64,000 nucleotides of DNA from Panax quinquefolius (Eukaryota; Streptophyta; Magnoliopsida; Apiales; Araliaceae). A model generated the notes under the pieces. That model saw only the letters and a program-made list of their open reading frames with translations. It did no database searches and was not told the origin of the DNA. The stretch spans positions 47,421,409 to 47,485,408 of the forward strand of contig CM035151.1 in assembly GCA_020205615.1 (NCBI GenBank). Direction: 5' to 3'. How positions within the stretch are numbered: the stretch's first letter is position 1; each line of letters starts with the position of its first letter. The translations under genes and the position numbers were made by a program. Shown in pieces: positions 34,135 to 46,045 of the stretch.

Positions 34135-35618
34135 TGTTAGTTCCCGGAGGCATAATAGTTATCTAGAGGGGGGGGGGTTGAATAGATATTTAAAATTCTT
34201 TTTGTTTTACTTTGTTAGTTTGATAATGATTAAAACACAACGGAATTATGATTTGTTTAATCTCCCTTTTAGATATGGTGAGTTGGTGAGAGTGAGGCAA
34301 TTATAATAGTTATAGCAGTTATAGCAAGAATGTAAGAGACATAACAGTTTTAAGTGGTTCAGAGCACTTAAAGCTCCTAGTCCACTCTTCTACTCGTTGA
34401 GTAGGAAATCCACTAAGGATATCTTTTAAACTTTCTGAATCACACAGATTCCTTCTAGACCAGCAGTCTAGGAACTTCTTAGTTCACTCTTGAACTCTTC
34501 AACTCCAGCAGACTTGGTTCTTCACAGTTCACTTAGAACTCTTCAAGTCTTTATGACTTAGAACTCTTACTTCAATTGATTGGTATTTGTTGAATTCTTG
34601 GTTGGTGCTACTCAGTTGTTGTTAAGCACTTGTTCGAATGAACTGAGTAGCTGAGCAAGCTTTCTCTTTTTCTCAGATCGTAGAGTTGAGCGTTTTGTGT
34701 TCTTCAGTGTTTTGTTCAATACTTGCTTACTTTGATCATCTGCAGATGTTTTGCATATATGTGATCCTTGAAATCTATCCGTTGAAGCCATCCGTTGAAG
34801 CATTAAATGCGTTTGACGTTTCTGAACTTTGATGGAGACTTTTCTGCACATCTTCTGAATTGTATGCTAGCCCACTGACATAACAGACTACTTTCTCACC
34901 TAACACCTGAAAAGGTGTTTTCCTCTGACCCATGGTCCTTTCCTTAGCTTCTTCAATATGTTTCCTTCGATGAATACTAAGTATATCTTTTGTGCCCTTT
35001 GGACTGGTGAGGACTTCAACGTTTATAACCCATTCCACATTTGTTTAGATTTTATCTTTAACCAAATGGTCAGGGCTCAGTGCTTCTGACATAGGCAGAT
35101 GATACTCTACGATTCAGATCATTGTGTATTTCCACCTTGGTGCTTGATCTGATGTTATCACACGAGAACACAACAATTTCTCTTAAGGACTTGCACACTA
35201 CGATCTTCACTTGCTTGTCTTGTAGACTCTACGTTTCTGAGAGCACACTACGATCTCTGAGTTAGCTTCGGCAAACATCTGGATCACTCTACGATTCCTG
35301 GAGAGGCTCTTCAAGGAAGACACACTACGATCTTTAATGCTCTATGATTCTGCCTTGGCTTCTGCAATCTTCTGATCAGCTCGATAGACTACGATCTAGT
35401 TGAAGCCTATCTATTACATTTCAAGACATTGATCAACCTAACATTTTTGATCTCTTTATCTATACACTCAATTACAGAATGATAACCATTGAAAGCTTAG
35501 ATCAACCTAACAATTTTGATCTATCACTAAGTCCTAGTACATATAATCCTTGAAGGACTTTACATATAATCATGAACATTTACTTTAAACATCAAATCAA
35601 AATATGCACTCTCCAACA
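34135..35618 (-). mobile_element. 3' LTR of SIRE-like copia element S
   Basis: The minus strand starts TGTTGGAGAGTGCATATTTT right after the polypurine tract AGGGGGAGAT and ends GGGAACTAACA at 34135. It is 1484 bp. A C-tract lies near the 3' end, as in X. U3 (35100-35400) holds about eight copies of a CTACGATC/CTCTACGATT motif. A possible 5-bp duplication cacac precedes 34135; the partner site is outside the window. Confidence 0.88.
35105..35400. repeat. CTACGATC motif cluster in S U3
   Basis: CTCTACGATT or ACTACGATCT occurs near 35105, 35189, 35228, 35249, 35286, 35324, 35340 and 35387. Spacing is irregular (about 15-85 bp), so these are repeated short motifs and not a simple tandem array. 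Confidence 0.75.
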
Positions 35619-35827
35619 ATCTCCCCCTATTTGATGTTGACATAATCAAGGAGATTTGTTGTCATGATTATCAAATTCTAGATGCAATTTGCTAGAAAGT
35701 AAATATGACTTAATATTTCAGTGAGCAGCTGAAATTTCTAGAGAATAAGCATGAATTTATTGATGTTGAAGATAGATATTACATTTAAGTTCAATTATAT
35801 CAACAAGAAATCAATTTCAACTTATCT
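35619..35827 (-). other. 3' UTR and polypurine tract of S
   Basis: Noncoding between the extra-ORF stop (35828) and the LTR. The minus strand ends with TAGGGGGAGAT, the plus-strand primer. Confidence 0.7.
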
Positions 35828-35981
35828 TTATTTCTTTGACATTTTTCTTGGTGGAGGATTTGCATATTCCTCAGCTCTCTTTTTCCTGCTAGTTTCGTCT
35901 CTCCTAGCTAGATCTTCCAGCTCACTTTGACTCAGTCTTGGATTGTGATCATGCCTATTCATGAATGCAAGATCTCCAATT
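35828..35981 (-). pseudogene. C-terminal end of the S extra ORF, beyond T1
   Basis: About 50 codons read in the same frame as the part at 46046 and above: highly charged, with SQSELEDLARRDETSRKKRA and ending PPPRKMSKK and a TAA stop. The frame continues without change across T1 once T1 and one caatt copy are ignored, so T1 entered an existing ORF. Confidence 0.75.
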
Positions 35982-36663
35982 TGTAAGACCCCAGCTTTTA
36001 TAAATAAAGATGAATTTTCTATAAATATTATTTTTGAATATTATGGAATAAATTTGATATAATGTTATAGTTGTGTTAGGTAATATTTATAAATTTTGCA
36101 AAGTAAGCAAGTTGTTATAAAATATTCGTTTGGTGGGGAATATTCTTTTTGTCGGGGAATATTAAATACGACGGCTCAATCATAAGTGGACCCCTAGCGG
36201 AAGTATTGTCGTAGTTAGAAAAGCGACAAAATTATCTTTATATAAAAATAACGGCGGAGGTGTTACCGTTAAAACTATTGAACTACCCGGTGGTAAAAAG
36301 AAATGCGATGTCTGGCGTGGTTGCATAGTAGCAGCTACGGTATTGATTATTGATGCTTACGTGAGAAGTCACTTAGCTATACTCAATTATTACTTTCTGA
36401 TAATTCTTTGCATCATATCTCTTATATTATTGATTCAATTATTGTCACGAGTATCATCACATATAATATGTTATATTATTAATTGAGATGACAAGTTATA
36501 AATGATTAATAATTGTTGAAAGATTAAAAATGTGTTGATTAAAAATAAAATGATTTGTGGTAATATTTATTCAATCCTTGATGTATATAAAGAGTCTGTT
36601 ATGAGGCGTTTGTGGTAAGTTTGATTATTTTATGGGGGCCCATATGTCATCATCTAAGAGTCT

Positions 36664-36815
36664 CTTCGTCAATAGTAATTACCTTTGTGAATAGTAATTA
36701 CCTTCGTCAATAGTATTTACCTTCGTTAATAGTAATTACCTTCTTCAATAGTATTTACCTTCGTTAATAGTATTTACCTTCATCAATAGTAATTACCTTC
36801 GTCAATAGTAATTAC
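36664..36815 (+). repeat. 19-bp tandem array in T1 U3
   Basis: About eight units of CTTCGTCAATAGTAATTAC with variants at positions 4-8 and 15. The array is also in the T1 3' LTR and both T2 LTRs, but not in A, U or T3. Confidence 0.88.
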
Positions 36816-36973
36816 CCCTTCGCAAATAGTAGTTGTCCCTTCAATATTACCAAGAGTTAAGCGCCTCTTGATTGTTCAAAGGTTAATTACCCCTTCACAA
36901 ATAGTAGTTGTCTCTTGATATTACAAGAGTCATTTTGACCCTTCGTTAAGACCAAGAGTCACCCTCGGTTTTT

Positions 36974-36983
36974 CTATAAATAG
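36974..36983 (+). promoter_or_regulatory. LTR TATA box (T1 5' LTR)
   Basis: CTATAAATAG followed by AAAGCTCATTC. A GAGAGAGAAA tract lies about 50 bp downstream, as in the other copies. Confidence 0.78.
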
Positions 36984-37164
36984 AAAGCTCATTCCTTCAT
37001 TATTTCTTACGAATTCATTGAAACTCAGAGAGAGAAACTATAGAGAGAAAGAAGAAAAGTATTCTCGCTACTTCACTTTTCCAATATTCAGGTCTTCTAA
37101 GGTAGGGAATATTATTTGTTGTACTCGTAAGGGTGTTATTCTTTCTTATTCATGAAGAGAAGCT

Positions 37165-37560
37165 GTTGTTATTCAATTGCTTATTATTACATTGGAATAA
37201 CTTTGTATAAGCGGTTTACCTATACTTGGTGACATTCTTATATTATTACATTGGAACATCACATGCGTGTGTTTTACAGGACTGGTTCCATCTTTATTAT
37301 TATACTGTTAGAACATCACATACTCGTGTGTTTACACAGGACTGGTTAAAATCTTTATTATTATTACATTGGAACATCCATGCATGTGTTTTACTGTGGG
37401 ACTGGTTCCATTCTTTATTATTACATTGGAATATCCTTCTACATGCGTTTTCTGGTGGGACTGGTTCCATTATTTATTATTACATTGGAATAACACGGTT
37501 TGTTTGTCTGTCTATCTATCGCATGCATGGTGATTTCTTTTGTTATTCCATTCTTTATTA
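37165..37560 (+). repeat. 60-70 bp tandem array downstream of the T1 TATA box
   Basis: Units contain TTATTATTACATTGGAA, then CATCACATGCGTGTGTTTTA, then GGACTGGTTCCAT. About six units. Copy number differs between LTRs of the same family: about two in A LTR 1, about four in A LTR 2, about five in U, six or seven in T1 and T2. Confidence 0.8.
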
Positions 37561-38593
37561 TACCCAGTTGGTTAAAACTTTGACTTCTATACTCCATGAA
37601 ATTAGTGGAATATCCTTGATATTTGCGCTTCATCCAGTATCCTTTCATTGAAATATTCTTCTTAGTATTCTTGAATTTTACTCTACAAAGCAGTATCATG
37701 TTGACAGTTTGGATGTTATTGGTTCTAGATAAATTAATTCTTGAACTTGTTTTATTGAATTCTTATATCATTGTCATCATCCTCATGTTTATATTATGTT
37801 GAAAGTCATACATGGCTTTGTAGTGCATAGATGGACTTGGTATGATTATAACGAGAGACTATTGGTGTAATCATGGTCGTAATGTTACAAATGATGTGAT
37901 AAAAATCCTCAGTGGTCGTAGTGCATTGATGGACAGTTGTTGGCATGATCATGACCATTAATGAAAACACAACTATTCTTGGCCCGTATTGCATGAATAA
38001 TTGTGGTCGTGATACTAAAGAATATCCTTGGCCGTAGTGTAGGGGTGATTCGATGATGTGGAATATTTATTAAAGCTGAGTCTCAGCTATAACAGTGATG
38101 AAAAACCTTTTAAATCATAAAAGATAGTAGATTTTATTTTCTACTTGACTCTTTTAATGGATTGTTGGTTCCGTTGTAGTTAAACTTGATGTTCATTATA
38201 TTTTATCAGTTTAACACTGTTATAGGCTAATGATAATTTATTATGCATTATCTTAGTCATAATATTTCTTACTGAGCTAGTTGAGCTCACCCTTTCTTTC
38301 ACTTTGTTCTCTTTGAAATGAGAATATATTTGGGGACGAGTCGGGGAGCGGAGTAATGGTCCGGAGGATAGCATTAGTAGTCCTCACTATTCTGTGAAAT
38401 AGTGTGATAATAATTGTAATGAGGACTCCTTTTGAGTTTGTATGATTTCTAGTAGACAATATTTGTATTCAAACTCAAAGTTTATGTCGTATTGAACACG
38501 ACAGTTATATTAGTAAGTTGTATTTAAATTCTGTACCATGTATCTGACTACCCAAGATGGGTGATGTATACCTAATTTTGGGGGCATCACAGT

Positions 38594-38606
38594 TGGTATC
38601 GAGCTT
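38594..38606 (+). promoter_or_regulatory. Primer binding site of T1
   Basis: TTGGTATCGAGCTTAG two bases after the LTR. It equals the expected TTGGTATCAGAGC with one base missing inside the CAG trinucleotide. T3 shows the same form. Confidence 0.75.
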
Positions 38607-38768
38607 AGGGATATGATCCACGGCTAAGATGTGAGAATAGTACTAGGAGGGGAGGGCGGGAATACCTTTCGCTAGTATGACCTACCTAAGTTTATGTGCT
38701 ATTTTATTGGTCGGTCGAGAATATATAGATAATTTGTTACATGTCAATTAACCTTTTGTTTTGTGGCG

Positions 38769-40009
38769 ATGTCGAAAATGACATTCGAGAATGTTGAGAA
38801 TAGCAATGGAGCCTGAGCGATCGTTGATTCACCACATATCAATAATCGGGATAATGTGCATCGAGAAGGCGACAATCCTCATGCAAAAACAACAACTTGA
38901 CCAAATGATGAATGATCAAATGTTGAGGCTTTATGCAATTTATGCAACAATGAAGAGAGCGACTCTGTCCAAAGCGTAGGTGGAAACACGGAAAACTCTC
39001 GGCGGTCACCGCTAAACAATTCAAGGGCTGGGACCACCGGAGTTTAAGGGAGAGCAAAAACCACTTACGTGGCGGAAGCATGGATAAAGCAGATTACAAG
39101 ATATTTGATGTCTTGGGATGCTCGAGGAGCAAAAGGTTCCCTTACGCCCTTTATGTTGCGGCGGAGGAGCGATTCTTGGTGGGAATCGGTAAAACGTACT
39201 CAACCTGCTGTACTGAAGATATCTTGGGAGAAGTTCCGGGAGCTGTTCAACGACAAATACTTTCCTGAAAGTATTCGCCACATGAAGGAGGTGGAGTTTA
39301 TCAAGTTGGAACAAAACAATATGACCGTGTCGCAATACGAGGCAAAATTTGCGGAGTTATCATGGTTCGTCCCCCCTTGGTGGATAATGAAGAGAGAATG
39401 GCGCGAATGTTTTTAAGAGGTTTTGAAGCGGAGATCGTCGACATCTTATTTCTCATAAAGCGTGTTTGTATTCGAGATGTTGTAAATAGGGCTCGATTAG
39501 TGGAGTAGCGATAACGAGTCAATATAACTAAAGAAGAAGCGTGGCAAAATTATAATACCGGTGAGAGTAGTCGTCAAAGCGGTGACAACAAGCGTGGAGG
39601 AATTAACAGGCGGATATTGTAACCACTTTGGTGGTAATCGAGGCCAAAATAATAAGAATGGACATTTCAAGAAAAGGAGATTCAACAATGATGGAAAGAG
39701 CGTCAAGACCAAAGCACCGTTGTTAAGGAAGGAGAAAGACCACCTATCATATGCTTCAAATGCGGAGGAGAGAGGACACATCGATCAAGCTGCGCCATGC
39801 CAGTCAAAGCTTGTTATAATTGTGGAAGAGAAGGTCACCTAGCTCAATTTTGTCGTTTACCGAAGACAAATTCAGCTAGGATGGAGGCACTAAAGGCCGT
39901 TCCAGAAAAGTCAAAACCGGTAGTGCATGGGAGAGCGTTTGTTGTGACCTCCCAGAGAGCAAGGAACCCGAGTGAGGTCATCACGGGTAAGCTTATCATA
40001 AACTCTAAT
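38769..40009 (+). pseudogene. Gag with zinc knuckles (T1)
   Basis: Starts at ATG 38769 (MSKMTFENVENSNGA), the same start as T2. Recognisable parts: AEAWIKQITRYLMSWD, SWWESVKRTQPAVLKISWEK, FPESIRHMKEVEFIKLEQNN, a basic Asn-rich linker, and an intact CCHC knuckle CYNCGREGHLAQFC near 39810-39852 preceded by a damaged one. Small indels shift the frame at least eight times. Confidence 0.8.
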
Positions 40010-40440
40010 GAAGTCTATACTTTATTTGATGGGTTCTACCCATTCTTTTATTTCTCCTACTTGCGCTCATCGATTAAATTTGACTCCGGAGAAATTAGAC
40101 TTTGACTTATCTGTGGAAACTCCGTTGGGAGAAACCTTCATTACATCCACTATTTATAAGTCTTGTTTGGTTCAAATCGGTACCCTCACATTACCTGTCG
40201 ATCTTATTTCATTAAAAATACTTGCATTTGACATGATTTTAGGGATTGATTGGTTAACTACTTATCATGCAAAAATTGATTATTTTCGTAAGGTTGTTAG
40301 CCTTCATATTCCTAATCAACCTATTATGCAAATTCAAACGACCAAACCATTAAAATCAATCACGGTCATCTCAAGCCATAAAGCTATTCGTTTATTGAAA
40401 AACGGATGTCAAGCTTTCTTAGCTCATGTCATGATTTAAA
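40010..40440 (+). pseudogene. Aspartic protease (T1)
   Basis: STHSFISPTCAHRLNLT, ETPLGETFITSTIYK and ILAFDMILGIDWL mark a Ty3-type protease. The codons of the catalytic Asp-Thr-Gly are damaged: where A has GATACTGGT, T1 reads GATGGG and T2 GATCTGG. Frameshifts therefore fall on the active site. The rest of the domain is open to 40439. Confidence 0.82.
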
Positions 40441-41905
40441 CAAAAATACGTCGGTTTTGAGCGATATTTCTATTGTTAATAAATTTCTGACGTATTCTCG
40501 AAGAACTTCTGGCCTACCCCAGGCGTGAAATTTAATTTTGTATCGACCTTGAACCCGGTACAAAACCTATTTCCAAAGCCCCATATCGAATGGCTCCTAT
40601 TGAACTTCAGGAGTTAAAGACCCAACTGCAGGAATTGTTAGACATTGGCTTTATTCGTCCTAGTACTTCTCCTTGGGGTGCTCTGTTCTATTCGTGAAGA
40701 AGAAAGATGGGAGTATGCGACTTTGTATTGATTATCGGGAGTTGAATCATGTCACCATCAAAATAGGTATCCATTGCCACGTATTGATGACTGTTTGACC
40801 GGATTGCAAGGAGCCAAATTCTTTTCAAAGATTGATCTTCGTTAGGATATCACCAATTGAAGATTAGAACCGTGACATTCCAAAGGCGGCTTTCGAGAAC
40901 TCGAATGACGGGCATTATGAATTCCTAGTCGTATCCTTTGGATTGACTAATGCTCCTATTTGCCTTCATGGATATGATGAACCGAGTATTGAGGAATATT
41001 TAGATCACTTTGTGGTCGTCTTTATTGATGACATCCTTATTTATTCCAAAAGCCGTAGTGAAGATCATGATGAGCAACACTTGAGGTGACACTCCAAAAG
41101 CTTCGTGAATATAAGCTTTATGCCGAGTTGAAGAAATACGAGTTCGGCTTGAAGAAGTAGCATTCCTTGGGCGCGTGGTATCAAGTCATGGAATATCTGT
41201 TGACCCAAAGAAAGATTGAAGCTATTCAAAGTGGGAACAACCTAAATCGATAATAGAAATCGTAGCTTTCTCGATTTAAATTTGGTTATTATCTCGAGAT
41301 TCGTGGAAGGATTTTCTCGAATCGCTATTCCATTGATTTCAAATTGACTCGGAAAGATACAAAGTTGGTTGGAGCGAAGAATGTGAGAAGAGTTTTCAAG
41401 AACTCAAGAGGAGACTTATTTATTTTGTTACGACAATACCATCGGCTCGGAGGATTTGTCATCTCTGGTGATGCTTGAGCAAAGGGTTGGGATGTGTTCT
41501 TATGCAACATGGAAAAGTTATAGCTTTATTCCTCGCGACAACTCAAAGAATATGAGAGGAATTATCCTACTCATGATCTAGAGAGTTGGCATTTGTTATC
41601 TTTGCACTTAAAATTTGGAGGCATTACTTGTATGGGGAGAAAGTGGAGATCTTTACGGATCATAAAAGCCTCAAATATTTCTTCACTCAAAAGGAACTCA
41701 ACATGCGACAACAAAGTTGGCTTGAGCATTGAAAGATTATAATCATACCATCAATACCATTCGAAAAGCGAAGCGTGGTAGGCGACGCATTGAGTAGAAG
41801 ATCATATGCAAAACTGAGTGTGTTATTGTCAACACAAAGGCCCATTTTGTGTGACTTGCAAAGGATGGAGATAGAGTTAAAGACTCGAGGGACGCGCGTG
41901 TGATG
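40441..41905 (+). pseudogene. Reverse transcriptase and RNase H (T1)
   Basis: Segments matching A's RT and RNase H are spread over all frames: [45 protein letters not shown] (near 41010-41050), [25 protein letters not shown]. At least ten small indels break it. Several are identical to those in T2, for example a missing base in the PWGAL segment near 40675 and the TAG in IDLR near 40845. Confidence 0.85.
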
Positions 41906-43375
41906 ATAGCGAGTATATGAGTAGAACCGACTTTAATCGATAAAGTTAAAATTCGCTCAAGCTACTGGACACTGGAGGCGATGCGTATGAGGAAGAAAGT
42001 GCAAGAAGGTGCTATCTTAGGAAGCAAGAATCGATGAAGAAGGAATACTTGAGTCAACTCCGGACTTTGTGTTCCTAACGACCACGATTTAAAGTATAAT
42101 ATCATGATGGAGGTGCACAACACACCATTTGCAATCCATCTAGGAGTACCAAAATGTATCATGATATTCGCGTCATACATTTTGGTGGGAGCAATATGAA
42201 GAGAGAGATAGTATTTGTTTATCTCAAGGTGTCTAACTTGTCAGCGAGTTAAAGCGGAGCATCAAGTACCAAAAGGTCCATTGCAACCACTTGAAATTCC
42301 GAATAGAAGTGGGAGCACATTACCATGGATTTCGTTCTGCGGTCTTCCTAAGGTTTCTCAAGGCATTGATGCGATTTGGGTCATTGTTGATAGATTGACC
42401 AAATCCGCTCATTTCTTACAAATCTGAGAAACTTATACACTTGAACGTCTTGCTCGTATGTACATAAGCGAGATTGTAAGATGCATGGTATCTGCGGTAT
42501 CCATAGTTTACGATCGAGACCCAAGATTCACTTCACGATTTTGGGTTAGTTTGCAAAAAGCTATGGGCGCAGACTTATGATTTAGCTCGGCATATCATCC
42601 TCGACAGACGGACGATCGGAGAGGACTATTCAAACTCTTGAAGATCTATTAAGACTCTGTGTCCTTGATTTCAAGGGAGTTGGGACAAGTTCTTACCATT
42701 GGTGGAGTTTTCCTACAACAACGGTTATCAAGCAAGTATTGGCATGGCTCCATTCGAGCGTTGTATGGAAGAAAGTGTCGTTCTCGGTATCTTTGGGATG
42801 AGGTGGGTGAAGCAGCGTTGTTGGGATCGGAGTTAGCAACGTATGACTACGGAAAAGATTCAAACGATCCGACAACGTATAAAAACCTCACAAAATCGAC
42901 AAAAGAGTTATGATGATCTTCATCGAAAGGGCGTGGAATTCGATATAGGAGATCATGTGTTGTTAAGAGTTGCTCAATGGAAAGGAGTTACAAGATTTGG
43001 AAGAGAGGAAAACTTAATCCTCGATTCATTGGTCCATTTTAATCCTCGATCGAGTAGGGCGTGGCCTATAGACTCGCTTTACCGCCAAATATGTCTCGTG
43101 TTCATAACGTTTTCACATATCCATATTACGTAAATATGTGAAAGACCCGAACCATATTATTGAGTTAGAACCAGGACGAAATAGCGAAAGATTTGACGTA
43201 TGAAGAGGTTCTGTTCAAATTTTGGATAAGAAGGAACATATTCTACGCTCGAGGTTATACCTCAAGTCAAAGTTTTGTGGAGGAACCACGATGTTGAGGA
43301 AATGACTTGGGAGTTAGAATCTAAAATGAAATCAAGGTATCCTTACCTCTTGACATACCAGTGCGTACCCTAATT
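41906..43375 (+). pseudogene. Integrase with chromodomain-like C-terminus (T1)
   Basis: Zinc-binding region [20 protein letters not shown]; core segments [20 protein letters not shown] and YHPRQTD; then GMAPFERCMEES-like sequence in a shifted frame. The C-terminal part near 43136-43375 reads KVLWRNHDVEEMTWELES, typical of the chromodomain tail of Tekay/Del chromoviruses, followed by a stop and the GAGGGTGAAATTTC word. Many indels are present. Confidence 0.82.
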
Positions 43376-43393
43376 TCGAGGGTGAAATTTCAT

Positions 43394-43404
43394 AAAAAGG
43401 GAGG
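43394..43404 (+). promoter_or_regulatory. Polypurine tract of T1
   Basis: AAAAAGGGAGG directly before the 3' LTR start TGTAAGACCC. Confidence 0.75.
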
Positions 43405-43405
43405 T

Positions 43406-46045
43406 TGTAAGACCCTGACTTTTATAAATAAAGATGAATTTTCTATAAATATTATTTTTGAATATTATGGAATAAATTTGATATAATGTTATAGTTGTGG
43501 GTAATATTTATAAATTTTGCAAAGTAAGCAAGTTGTTATAAAATATTACGTTTGGTGGGGAATATTCTTTTTGTCGGGGAATATTAAATACGACTACTCA
43601 ATCATTAGTGGACCCCTGGCGGAAGTATTGTCGTAGTTAGAAAGCGACAAAATTATCTTTCTATAAAAATAATTGGCGAGGAGGTGTTACCGTTAAAACT
43701 ATTGAACTACCGGTGGTAAAAAGTATAATGTCTGGCGTGGTTGTATAGTAGCACTACGGTATTGATTATTGATCTTACGTGAGAAGTCACTTAGCTATAC
43801 TCAATTATTGCTACAATAATTCTTTTGCATCATATCTCTTATATTATTGATTCAATTATTGTCACGATTATCATCGTATAATATGTTATATTATTAATTG
43901 AGGCGACAAGTTATAAATGATTAATAATTGTTGAAAGATTAAAAATGTGTTGATTAAAAATAAAATGATTTGTGGTAATATTTATTCAATCCTTGATGTA
44001 TATAAAGAGTACATTATGAGAAGTTTGTGGTAAGTTTGATTATTTTTTATGGGGGCCCATATGTCATCATCTAAGAGTCTCTTCAATCGATAGTAATTAC
44101 CTTTTGAATAGTAATTACCTTCGTCAATAGTATTTACCTTCGTAAATAGTAATTACCATCTTCAATAGTATTTACCTTCGTCGATAGTATTTACCTTCGT
44201 CAATAGTAATTACCCTTCGCAAATAGTAGTTGTCCTTCAATATTACTAAGAGTTAAGCGCCTCTTTGGTGTTCAAAGGTTAATTACCCCTTCCATGAAAT
44301 AGTAGTTGTCTCTTGATATTACCAAAGTCATTTTGACCCTTCGTTAAGACCAAGAGCCACCCTCGCTTTTTTTCTATAAATGAAAGCTCATTCCTTCATT
44401 ATTTCTTACGAATTCATTGAAACTAGAGAGAGAAACTATAGAGAGAAAGAAGAAAAGTATTCTACTACTTCACTTTTCCAATATTCAGTTCTTCTAAGGT
44501 AGGGAATATTATTTGTTGTACTCGTAAGGGGTGTTATTCTTTCTTATTCATGAAGAGAAGCTGTTGTTATTCCATTGCTTATTATTACATTGGAATAACT
44601 TTGTATAAGCGGTTTTACCTATACTTGGTGACATTCTTATATTATTACATTGGAACATCACATGCGTGTGTTTTACAGGACTGGTTCCATCTTTATTATT
44701 ATTACATTGGAACATCACATGCATGTGTTTTACAGGACTGGTTCCATCTTTATTATTATTACATTGGAACATCACATGCGTGTGTTTTACACCGGACACG
44801 ATTAAAATCTTTATTATTATTCTATTGGAACATCATGCTGCATGTGTTTTCTGCGGACTGGTTCCATTCGTTATTATTACATTGGAATAAGGCATGCATG
44901 CGTTTTCTGTGGGACCTAGTTCCATTATTTATTATTCTATTGGAATAACTTTTTGGTATGTGGTCTATCGCATGCATGGTGATTTCTTTTGTTATTCCAT
45001 TCTTTATTATACCCGGTTGGTTAAAACTTTGACTTCTATACTCCATGAAATTAGTGGAATATTCTTGATATTTGCGCTTCATCCAAAGTATCCTTTCATG
45101 GAAATATTCTTCTCGAAGATTCATGAATTTTACTCTACAAAGCGATATCATGTTGTGATTTGGATGTTATTAGTTCCTAGATAAATTAATTCTTGAACTT
45201 GTTTTATTGAATTCTTATATCATTGTCATCATCCTCATGTTTATATTATGTTGAAATTCATCTGTGGCATGTAGTGCATAGATGGACTTGGTATGATTAT
45301 GACGAGAGACTATTGGTGTAATCATTAATAGTAATGTTACAAATGATGTGATAAAAATCCTCGATTGGTAGTAGTGCATTGATGGACGATTGTTGGCATG
45401 ATCATGACCATTAATGAATACACAACTATTCTTGGCCCGTAGTGCATGAATAATTGTGGTCGTGAAACTAAAGAATATCCTTGGCCGTAGTGCAGGGGTG
45501 ATTCGATGATTTGAAATATTTATTAAAGCTGAGTCTCATTTATAATGATGATGAAAAACCTTTTAAATCATAAAAGATAGTAGATTTTATTTTCTACTTG
45601 ACTCTTTTAATGGATTCTTTGGTTCATTGTAGTTAAACTTGATGTTCATTATATTTTATCGGTTTTAACACTTTGTTGTAGGCTAATGATAATTTATTAC
45701 GCATTATCTTAGTCATAATATTTCTTCTTGAGCTAGTTGAGCTCACCCTTTCTTTCTTTGTTCTCTTTGAAATGAGAATATAGTTGGGACGAGTCTGGGA
45801 GCAGAGTAATGGTCCGGAGGATAGCATTAGTAGTCCTCACTATTTACGTGAAATAGTGTGATAATAATTGTAATGAGGACTCCTTTTGAGTTTGTATGAT
45901 TTCTAGTAGACAATATTTGTATTCAAACTCACAGTTTATGTCGTATTGTACATGACAGTTATATTAGTAAGTTGTATTTAAATTTTGTACCATGTATCTG
46001 ACAACCCAAGATGGGTGATGTATACCTAATTTTGGGGGCGTCACA
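43406..46045 (+). mobile_element. 3' LTR of T1
   Basis: Same order as the 5' LTR: 19-bp array (44081-44222), TATA position (44374-44383, here CTATAAATGA), tandem array (44565-45010), end GGGGGCGTCACA. It differs from its partner mostly by one- to four-base scrambles clustered at CAG/CTG sites and not by scattered substitutions. Confidence 0.92.
44374..44383 (+). promoter_or_regulatory. LTR TATA box (T1 3' LTR, altered)
   Basis: CTATAAATGAAAGC where the other copies have CTATAAATAGAAAGC; the TATAAAT core is kept. Confidence 0.65.

Larger units (their letters stand above)
35982..38591 (+). mobile_element. 5' LTR of T1
   Basis: TGTAAGACCCCAGC at the start, GGGGGCATCACA at the end. U3 carries a 19-bp tandem array (36664-36815), then a unit around CAAATAGTAGTTGT that occurs twice, then the TATA box at 36974. 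The R-U5 side carries about six units of the longer tandem array (37165-37560). Confidence 0.92.
35982..46045 (+). mobile_element. Full-length Tekay-like Ty3/gypsy element T1
   Basis: Complete structure of 10,064 bp: 5' LTR 35982-38591, primer site, gag, protease, RT, RNase H, integrase with chromodomain-like tail, polypurine tract, 3' LTR 43406-46045. Perfect target duplication caatt (35977-35981 and 46046-46050). All genes are broken by small indels. It sits in the extra ORF of S and is closely related to T2. Confidence 0.92.

Noticed and set aside
34612..35038. Two minus-strand ORFs in the S LTR
   Set aside because: They fall inside the LTR defined by polypurine tract and LTR ends and have no family resemblance.
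36664..36815. 19-bp tandem array considered as a CRISPR or satellite array
   Set aside because: Units are head-to-tail without spacers and occur only within LTRs of T1 and T2; it is an LTR-internal tandem repeat.
37517..37720. Small ORF family (ILHEISxIS...HPVSFHGNIL...) present in every Tekay-like LTR, also near 6375-6575, 12357-12557, 45000-45184, 53200 and 61206-61433
   Set aside because: It repeats because the LTR DNA repeats. The start differs between copies, stops occur in some, and there is no sign of protein-level constraint. Treated as LTR sequence.
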